Of a stretch of DNA of 5,950 nucleotides, positions 1 through 4,374 are shown one piece after another. Under the pieces are notes generated by a model. That model had not been told where the DNA came from. It did not search any database and saw only the letters and a list, made by a program, of their open reading frames with translations. Where the stretch lies: NCBI GenBank assembly GCA_001873665.1, contig MNZO01000048.1, positions 1 to 5,950 of the forward strand, in the 5' to 3' direction. Source of the DNA: Candidatus Shapirobacteria bacterium CG2_30_35_20. Lineage in GTDB: Bacteria > Patescibacteriota > Microgenomatia > UBA12405. How positions within the stretch are numbered: the first letter of the stretch is position 1; every line of letters begins with the position of its first letter. The position numbers and the translations under genes were made by a program.

Positions 1-138
1 GAAGGAATAAATTCAGATTTAATCAATCAACAAATACCTCAGTCAGAAAGATTAACAAAATTAAATCAAATTGCTATTTTTCAGATGAAATCTTTGATTG
101 GAAATTCGTCAATCAAAAAGCTAGAAAAGAATATTTAA
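1..138 (+). CDS. 3' end of an unidentified gene (partial)
   Basis: Reading frame 1 is open from the window edge to a TAA at 136-138, giving the last 45 residues of a protein that starts outside the window. The visible part is polar and lysine/asparagine-rich (for example QIPQSERLTKLNQ, then FQMKSLIGNSSIKKLEKNI at the end) and looks mostly helical. It has no motif I recognise, no membrane segment and no catalytic signature. Its codons are AT-rich like those of the plus-strand genes here. It ends 15 bases before the helicase start on the same strand, so the two could be co-transcribed. The function is unknown. The short length means that a chance open frame cannot be fully excluded, although the stop placed just before the next gene suits a real gene end. 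Confidence 0.5.
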   Translation, partial: EGINSDLINQQIPQSERLTKLNQIAIFQMKSLIGNSSIKKLEKNI

Positions 139-142
139 TTGT

Positions 143-148
143 TATACT
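143..148 (+). promoter_or_regulatory. candidate -10 box for the helicase gene
   Basis: TATACT matches five of the six bases of the bacterial -10 consensus and ends 5 bases before the GTG start codon at 154. Transcription from it would begin almost exactly at the start codon, giving a leaderless mRNA, which would fit the absence of a Shine-Dalgarno motif there. No convincing -35 box lies 16-18 bases upstream, so this is a weak call. The alternative is read-through from the gene ending at 138. Confidence 0.25.
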
Positions 149-153
149 GAAAC

Positions 154-2022
154 GTGCTCAAATCCAAATTATTAGATGGTCTTAATTTTAATCAACAAAA
201 AGCCGTACTTCATACCGGTTCCCCACTCTTAATTTTGGCAGGTGCTGGTTCTGGCAAAACTCGTGTCTTAACTCATCGAGCTGCCTATTTAGTCGAGACA
301 AAACAGGCAAATCCCCAAAACTTACTCTTGCTAACTTTTACCAACAAGGCCGCAGGAGAGATGAAAAATCGGATGGGTGAAATTTTGTCATCTACGATCT
401 ATAATCCACAATCGAATTCCCTCTTTGCCGGTACCTTTCACTCTTTTTCTTGTCGGCTTCTTCGTAAATACGGTCTCAAGATTGGCATTGAGAGTAATTT
501 TACTATTTATGATAGTGACGATTCGGAAAATTTAATCCGTACTCTTTTATCCGACACCCACTACACCCCTCAAGAATTCAAAATTTCATCGTTAATGTAT
601 TACATCGAAAATTGTAAAAACAATTTTATAATGCCCGAAATTGCTGCCACTGCCGCCTCTGGCTTTTGGGAATCAGTTGCCGCCAAAATTTATGTCAAAT
701 ATCAACTAGCCCTCCGCAAAAATCAGGCGCTAGATTTTTCCGATTTAATTTTCCAAGCGACGCAATTATTAACTAATGACAAAAAATTAACCGAACAAAT
801 CAACAATTTGTACAAATATATTTTGGTCGACGAATATCAAGATACCAATCAGACTCAGTATTTATTAACCAAGTTACTAGCCGGGCCCAATCGTCAAATT
901 ACCGCTGTCGGTGACGCTTCTCAAAGTATTTATGGCTGGCGCGGGGCTGATTACAAAAACTTAACGGCGTTAACCCGTGATTTTCCCGAGACCACTGTTA
1001 TAAATTTGGAACAAAATTATCGCTCCACTCAAACAATTTTAAATGCCGCCAATGGCATTATCTCCCAAAACAAAAATCACCCCGTATTAAAATTATTTAC
1101 ACTCCGTAGTTCTTTAGAACCAATTCATTTGTATATTGCCAACGATGAAATTGATGAGGCCAATTATGTTTGTCAAAAGATTAAAGATTTGGAAAGTCGG
1201 GGACTCGCCTACAAAGACATCGCTGTCTTGTACCGCATGAATTCACAATCGCGGGTGGTTGAAGAACAATTTTTAAAAAATAATATTCCCTATGTTTTAG
1301 TTGGTGGTCTCAGGTTTTATGATCGGGCCGAGGTCAAAGATATTTTGGCCCATATTCGTTACGTCTATAATCGTAAAGATGACCTATCTTTGGGTCGTTT
1401 GTACAAATCAATGGGCAAACGTCGTACCGAATCTTTTGTTGGTGGCATCGATACTATCGACAAAAATTCTGATTCAATCGATGTTTTAAATAGCGCTCTA
1501 AATTTATCAAATTATATGTCCAAGTTTGATTCCACCGATGAGGATGATGCCAGGCATATTGATAACATTGATGAACTAAAATCAGTTGCCTCCAATTTTC
1601 CCCAATTGTCAGATTTTTTGGAAAATGTCGCTTTGGTCCAAAACGAATATTCATTACAAGAAAAAAACAAAGATAAAACCAAACAAACCGGAGTTAGACT
1701 TATGACCATTCATGCCAGCAAAGGCCTGGAATTTGACGCCGTCTTTGCCATTGGTTTTGAAGAGGGGCTATTACCTCATTCGCGAAGCAGTATGGATGCG
1801 CCGCAGGTCGAGGAAGAACGACGTTTGTGTTATGTCGCCATTACTCGGGCCAAAGATTTTCTCTATATCACCTATACCACCCATCGCCTCCAGTTTGGCA
1901 AATCAAGTTATAGCCAAGTCTCTCGTTTCCTCGCCGACATCCCCCAAGATCTATTGAAAAACGATTTTATTTCACAAATAAAAGACAGTGATGAATTAGT
2001 TTACGACAGTAGTGATTATTGA
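154..2022 (+). CDS. uvrD: UvrD/PcrA-type superfamily 1 DNA helicase
   Basis: ATP-dependent 3'-5' DNA helicase of superfamily 1A (622 aa), expected to act in the cytoplasm in nucleotide-excision or mismatch repair and in removing proteins from DNA. Visible motifs in order: Q motif LNFNQQKAV (10-18), Walker A AGAGSGKT (29-36), Ia TFTNKAAGEM (61-70), FAGTFHSF (91-98), DFSDLI (194-199), Walker B DEYQDTN (226-232), III GDASQSIYGWRGA (253-265), IV LEQNYRS (285-291), V MTIHASKGLEFD (517-528) and VI EEERRLCYVAITRAK (553-567). GTG at 154 is the only canonical start between the in-frame TGA at 148-150 and the Q motif. No Shine-Dalgarno is visible. Compared from memory with PcrA of about 720 aa, the stretch between DLSL (410-413) and NIDELK (471-476) is roughly 45 residues shorter, trimming subdomain 2B, and the C-terminal extension is absent. 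The sequence does not separate UvrD from PcrA; RecB-type and Rep identities are less likely. Confidence 0.95.
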   Translation: MLKSKLLDGLNFNQQKAVLHTGSPLLILAGAGSGKTRVLTHRAAYLVETKQANPQNLLLLTFTNKAAGEMKNRMGEILSSTIYNPQSNSLFAGTFHSFSCRLLRKYGLKIGIESNFTIYDSDDSENLIRTLLSDTHYTPQEFKISSLMYYIENCKNNFIMPEIAATAASGFWESVAAKIYVKYQLALRKNQALDFSDLIFQATQLLTNDKKLTEQINNLYKYILVDEYQDTNQTQYLLTKLLAGPNRQITAVGDASQSIYGWRGADYKNLTALTRDFPETTVINLEQNYRSTQTILNAANGIISQNKNHPVLKLFTLRSSLEPIHLYIANDEIDEANYVCQKIKDLESRGLAYKDIAVLYRMNSQSRVVEEQFLKNNIPYVLVGGLRFYDRAEVKDILAHIRYVYNRKDDLSLGRLYKSMGKRRTESFVGGIDTIDKNSDSIDVLNSALNLSNYMSKFDSTDEDDARHIDNIDELKSVASNFPQLSDFLENVALVQNEYSLQEKNKDKTKQTGVRLMTIHASKGLEFDAVFAIGFEEGLLPHSRSSMDAPQVEEERRLCYVAITRAKDFLYITYTTHRLQFGKSSYSQVSRFLADIPQDLLKNDFISQIKDSDELVYDSSDY

Positions 2023-2025
2023 TAA

Positions 2026-2283
2026 TTATTTACGCATTTTTTTAGCAATGTTTTCTGGTAAAGCAGTTTGATCAGTTGGCAATCCTTCATGAGCATTATT
2101 TGAAATTCGTGAAACTGTTATTGCGATATCTATGTCAATTCCTTCGTTTCCCCAATTTCCTTTGGCAAGATTTACCAATGCTGTCAAATAATCATTTCCT
2201 CTACCGATTGGAACTTGTTCGATGTTTTCATATCCCAGTTGATTAATTTGATTTATTGCCTGCTGTTGAGAAAAGCTACTCAT
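2026..2283 (-). CDS. small hypothetical protein, convergent to the helicase
   Basis: An 85-residue frame read from ATG (2283-2281) to TAA (2028-2026). I do not recognise a family. The N-terminus (SQQQAINQINQLGYENI) looks helical, the middle contains a Gly/Asn-rich GNWGNEGIDIDIAI segment, and the end (ALPENIAKKMRK) is basic. It has no signal peptide, membrane segment or cysteine. Six of its seven glycines use GGA, whereas the adjacent helicase mainly uses GGT and GGC, which hints at a separate origin. Upstream of the ATG on the coding strand lies a GA repeat that may act as a weak purine-rich ribosome binding site. The gene ends three bases from the helicase stop, so the two are transcribed head-on with no terminator between. 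An 85-codon frame in AT-rich DNA that fills the gap exactly is probably real, but this is not proven. Confidence 0.6.
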   Translation of the reverse strand: MSSFSQQQAINQINQLGYENIEQVPIGRGNDYLTALVNLAKGNWGNEGIDIDIAITVSRISNNAHEGLPTDQTALPENIAKKMRK

Positions 2284-2290
2284 ATGTCAG

Positions 2291-2305
2291 TCTCTCTCTC
2301 TCTCT
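2291..2305. repeat. TC dinucleotide run
   Basis: Seven and a half TC units lie 7 bases upstream of the minus-strand start codon. On that gene's strand the run reads as GA repeats, which could serve as a purine-rich ribosome binding region. Simple repeats of this kind can change length by polymerase slippage, so translation of the small gene could vary between cells; that is inference only. Confidence 0.7.
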
Positions 2306-2327
2306 GCTTTATTTGTCAAATTGTATT

Positions 2328-2336
2328 TGCTATAAT
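2328..2336 (+). promoter_or_regulatory. extended -10 promoter
   Basis: TGC followed by TATAAT gives a perfect -10 hexamer (2331-2336) preceded by the TG of an extended -10 element. The hexamer at the standard -35 distance (TTTATT, about 2308-2313) matches poorly, which extended -10 promoters tolerate. Transcription would start near 2343. The next features downstream are the terminator-like hairpin at 2354-2393 and then the S23 gene, so this promoter either makes a very short RNA or drives the S23 gene past an attenuator. It lies within the upstream region of the divergent minus-strand gene. Confidence 0.55.
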
Positions 2337-2353
2337 AAACCAATCACTAAGCT

Positions 2354-2393
2354 AAACCTCTCCATTTCTGTAACAGGACCTGGAGGTTTTTTT
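2354..2393 (+). terminator. intrinsic terminator-like hairpin with U run
   Basis: AAACC (2354-2358) pairs with GGTTT (2385-2389). After a two-base bulge, TCCA (2361-2364) pairs with TGGA (2381-2384). An inner helix TTCTG/CAGGA (2366-2370 with 2374-2378, one G-U pair) closes a TAA loop. The 3' arm runs into seven T (2387-2393), the plus-strand terminator form. It could end helicase transcripts that read through the antisense of the small minus-strand gene, or end transcripts from the promoter only about 10 bases upstream. The 3' arm also contains GGAGGT, a strong Shine-Dalgarno sequence hidden in the stem, so a regulatory hairpin is an alternative reading. Confidence 0.55.
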
Positions 2394-2415
2394 GGTGTAT
2401 GATTAATTTAAATAA

Positions 2416-2463
2416 AATAACCAAGAAACAATAACCAAGTGCTCCAAACAAATTTCAATAACC
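2416..2463 (-). repeat. left inverted copy of the S23-flanking repeat block
   Basis: Read on the minus strand, this 48-bp block aligns without gaps to the blocks at 2877-2924 and 2968-3015, with about 36 of 48 bases identical by hand alignment. The best-conserved part is the core GTTTGGAnnACTTGG (2435-2449 here), flanked by GGTTATT-type heptamers at both ends. The block ends one base before the S23 start codon. The flanking 7-bp units belong to the same degenerate GRWWWTW family as the array at the end of the window. Confidence 0.8.
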
Positions 2464-2464
2464 A

Positions 2465-2848
2465 ATGATCAATAATTCAAACCAAAATACAAATAATAAA
2501 TTTGATTTAGAAGCAAGGACTTTAGAATTTGCCAAAAAAGTAGTTAGATTGTGTTTTAAATTAGAAAACAATGTTGTAAATCATAAATTAATTGACCAGT
2601 TAGTTAGATCAAGTGGTTCTATTGGTACAAATTATCGAGAAGCTAACGATTCTTTAGGTAAAAAAGATTTTTTAAACCGATTGAGAATTTCTCGTAAAGA
2701 AACAAAGGAGACAATTTTTTGGCTAGAATTAGTTTTGGAAGCTAATCCAAATATAAAAAATGAAATTGATTACCTGATTGATGAAAGCACGCAAATCCGA
2801 AATATTTTATCTGCTATTATAACTAAGGTTAATATAAAAAATGCATAA
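2465..2848 (+). CDS. four-helix-bundle protein, S23 / 23S rRNA-intervening-sequence family
   Basis: A 127-residue protein of the family named after the open reading frames in 23S rRNA intervening sequences (TIGR02436-type); the usual length is about 115-125 aa. The family is all-helical and forms oligomeric bundles. Its biochemical role is not established, and relatives include the Avd accessory protein of diversity-generating retroelements. Seen here: the entry motif KFDLEARTLEFAKKV (12-26), then DQLVRSSGSIGTNYREAND (44-62), the family's most typical stretch, then KKDFLNRLRISRKETKETIFWLELV (66-90) and a last helix around 100-120. Residues 1-11 (MINNSNQNTNN) are Asn-rich and encoded by continuation of the upstream repeat, so the folded domain begins near residue 12. 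There is no Shine-Dalgarno; the ATG sits one base after the left repeat block. No reverse transcriptase or rRNA lies nearby. The family call is firm, the function open. Confidence 0.9.
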   Translation: MINNSNQNTNNKFDLEARTLEFAKKVVRLCFKLENNVVNHKLIDQLVRSSGSIGTNYREANDSLGKKDFLNRLRISRKETKETIFWLELVLEANPNIKNEIDYLIDESTQIRNILSAIITKVNIKNA

Positions 2849-2873
2849 TTTTATTTCGTTTGAAATTTGTAAT

Positions 2874-2924
2874 ATTGGTAATTGGTTATTGTTTGGAATA
2901 CTTGGAATTTGGTTATTGGTTATT
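2874..2924 (+). repeat. right repeat block, copy A (51-bp direct repeat)
   Basis: A 51-base sequence identical to 2965-3015 by reading. It consists of GGTAATT and GGTTATT units, the core GTTTGGAATACTTGG (2891-2905), then GGAATTT and two GGTTATT units. Its last 48 bases are the inverted counterpart of the block upstream of the S23 gene. It starts 26 bases after the S23 stop codon. Confidence 0.9.
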
Positions 2925-2964
2925 TTTAGAAATTTTTCTTAAATTTATGTTTGATATTTTTGTG

Positions 2965-3015
2965 ATTGGTAATTGGTTATTGTTTGGAATACTTGGAATT
3001 TGGTTATTGGTTATT
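2965..3015 (+). repeat. right repeat block, copy B, abutting the femAB start
   Basis: An exact second copy of 2874-2924, separated from it by 40 bases of AT-rich sequence (2925-2964). The core is at 2982-2996. The heptamer pattern continues as GGTTTAAT (3016-3023) right up to the ATG at 3024, so the femAB-like gene has repeat DNA where its ribosome binding site would normally be. Confidence 0.9.
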
Positions 3016-3023
3016 GGTTTAAT

Positions 3024-4064
3024 ATGATTACTCGCATTTTATACAACGAAGAAAAAGAACAATATGACAAAGTTGTCACCCATCCACTTCAAACCTGGTC
3101 ATGGGGGGATTTCCAGATAGGGGAAGGGCACAAAGTTTATCGTCTTGGTGTTTTTGACCAACAAAAACTAATTTCTGGTTATACTGTCTCTTTTCATACT
3201 TTACCCAAACTAAATTACACTGTCGGTACTCTTTTACGTGGACCTAAAATTGATGACGACATGATCAAAAACATCACCAAAATTGCCCAAGACGAAAATG
3301 CCATTTTTGTTAAATTTGAACCAGATGTCATCCAAAAAATTTATGACCAAAATTTAAATTTAGACAAAGAATTCTCAGTCGACACCAATTTCCCCTCTTT
3401 AGTTATTTCCCCCAAAGTTGCCTTTTATCCCCATTCATTTATTATCGATTTGACCAAAACTGAAGAAGAACTTTTGGCTAATATGTCGACCAAGACGCGC
3501 TACAACATAAAACTCGCCAACCGCCACAATGTGACTGTTTCTCGGGAAACTCACGACCAAGGTTTTGAAATATATTTAAGTCTTCTAATGGATACAACCA
3601 AACGCCAAGGTTTTTATTTGCACACCGAGTCTTATCATCGACATTTATGGGAAAAATTAAAAAATACTGGATTGTGTGAAATTTTTATTGCTAGTCACGA
3701 AGGTGAAGTTTTAGCTGCCTTTATGCTTTTTAAAAAAGGTGACAGACTTTTTTATCCTTATGGTGCTTCGCTCGATAAAAAACGTGAAGTTATGGCTCCA
3801 AATCTATTGATGTGGGAGGCAATTAAATATGGTAAATCGTTAGATTTAAAATCTTTTGACACTTGGGGTTGTCTAAGTCCCAATGCCAAAGAAGGCGAAC
3901 AGGGTTTTGGCTTTCATAAATTTAAACAAGGTTATGGTGGCACTCTCGTCCAATTTATGGGAACTTACGATTTGGTTATCAACCCCACTCTATATAAAAT
4001 ATACAACACCGTTGATAAATATCGTTGGATTTTCCTCCGCGTCAAAGCCGCCATTTTACGTTAA
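3024..4064 (+). CDS. FemA/FemB/FemX-family peptidoglycan bridge aminoacyltransferase
   Basis: A 346-residue member of the FemABX family (COG2348-like), enzymes that transfer amino acids from aminoacyl-tRNA to the lysine side chain of peptidoglycan precursors on the cytoplasmic side. The fold is two tandem GNAT-like domains. Seen here: HPLQTWSWGDF (20-30), typical of the N-terminal domain; TKTRYNIKLANRHNVTV (156-172), the family's inter-domain signature; EVLAAFMLFKKGDRLFYPYGAS (228-249); FDTWG (278-282); and the C-terminal GFGFHKFKQGYGG (294-306) followed by YDLVINPTLYKIYN. There is no coiled-coil arm of the Staphylococcus FemA type. The frame stays open 17 codons upstream to a TTG at 2973, but those residues come from the repeat, so ATG 3024 is chosen. 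No Shine-Dalgarno is present. gatC starts 8 bases after the stop, suggesting an operon. The amino acid added cannot be told from the sequence. Confidence 0.88.
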   Translation: MITRILYNEEKEQYDKVVTHPLQTWSWGDFQIGEGHKVYRLGVFDQQKLISGYTVSFHTLPKLNYTVGTLLRGPKIDDDMIKNITKIAQDENAIFVKFEPDVIQKIYDQNLNLDKEFSVDTNFPSLVISPKVAFYPHSFIIDLTKTEEELLANMSTKTRYNIKLANRHNVTVSRETHDQGFEIYLSLLMDTTKRQGFYLHTESYHRHLWEKLKNTGLCEIFIASHEGEVLAAFMLFKKGDRLFYPYGASLDKKREVMAPNLLMWEAIKYGKSLDLKSFDTWGCLSPNAKEGEQGFGFHKFKQGYGGTLVQFMGTYDLVINPTLYKIYNTVDKYRWIFLRVKAAILR

Positions 4065-4072
4065 AATACCTT

Positions 4073-4372
4073 ATGTCAGTTATTACCGATGATGTTATTG
4101 TTAAGGTTGCCAAATTGGCTCGTCTAAATATTCCCAATTTTAAAGTTTCAAAATTTGCCTCCCAGCTTGAACCAATATTAAAACATTTTGAGTCATTATC
4201 AAAGGTTGACACTCCAAAAATTATTCCTACTTATCAAACCACAGGGTTACACACAATTTTACGTGAAGATGTGGTTGATACTGGTCGTATGTTTACCCAA
4301 AAACAGGCACTATCCAATGCTCCAAAATCCAAAGACGGTTATTTTGTTACCTCTGCCACCATTCATAAATAA
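4073..4372 (+). CDS. gatC: Asp-tRNA(Asn)/Glu-tRNA(Gln) amidotransferase subunit C
   Basis: A 99-residue small subunit of the GatCAB amidotransferase; it wraps around the GatA-GatB interface and stabilises GatA rather than catalysing. Usual length is 95-100 aa. Seen here: the N-terminal helix VIVKVAKLARLNIP (9-22), typical of the family, then the second helix FASQLEPILKHFESLSKVDT (28-47), the conserved IIPTYQTTGLHTILREDVV region (50-68) and the closing ALSNAPKSKDGYFV (79-92). ATG 4073 is chosen because it places the family's first helix at the usual position; an in-frame TTG at 4025 would add 16 residues overlapping the femAB end. There is no Shine-Dalgarno. The gene lies 8 bases after the femAB-like gene and 2 bases before gatA, consistent with translation coupled to its partner. 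Confidence 0.93.
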   Translation: MSVITDDVIVKVAKLARLNIPNFKVSKFASQLEPILKHFESLSKVDTPKIIPTYQTTGLHTILREDVVDTGRMFTQKQALSNAPKSKDGYFVTSATIHK

Positions 4373-4374
4373 TT

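Larger units (their letters stand above)
2416..3015 (+). other. possible IVS-like unit: S23 gene bounded by inverted repeats
   Basis: The left block (2416-2463) and the two right blocks (2877-2924, 2968-3015) are related in inverted orientation and enclose only the S23 gene. Intervening sequences of 23S rRNA in organisms such as Leptospira are likewise short units with an S23 reading frame and complementary ends that form a stem. Here the unit lies between protein genes rather than in rRNA. No target-site duplication, transposase or empty site is visible, so mobility is an inference. The element may end at 2924 or include the second right copy. Confidence 0.35.

Noticed and set aside
1301..1957. 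Other short frames within the helicase on both strands
   Set aside because: They overlap conserved helicase coding sequence in other frames and show no recognisable domain or start signal.
2465..3015. Diversity-generating retroelement with the S23-like gene as avd
   Set aside because: No reverse transcriptase, template repeat or variable repeat is present; the repeats are AT-rich heptamer blocks and lie outside any target gene.
2416..3015. Classical insertion sequence
   Set aside because: The only gene inside encodes an S23-type helical bundle; there is no transposase motif and no clear target-site duplication.
2973..3023. Longer femAB-like protein starting at TTG 2973
   Set aside because: The 17 extra residues are translated from the repeat copy and do not resemble the family N-terminus; ATG 3024 gives a normal start just before the conserved HPLQTWSWGDF.
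4025..4072. Longer GatC starting at TTG 4025
   Set aside because: It would overlap the femAB end and add 16 residues before the family's first helix; ATG 4073 gives the usual GatC length.
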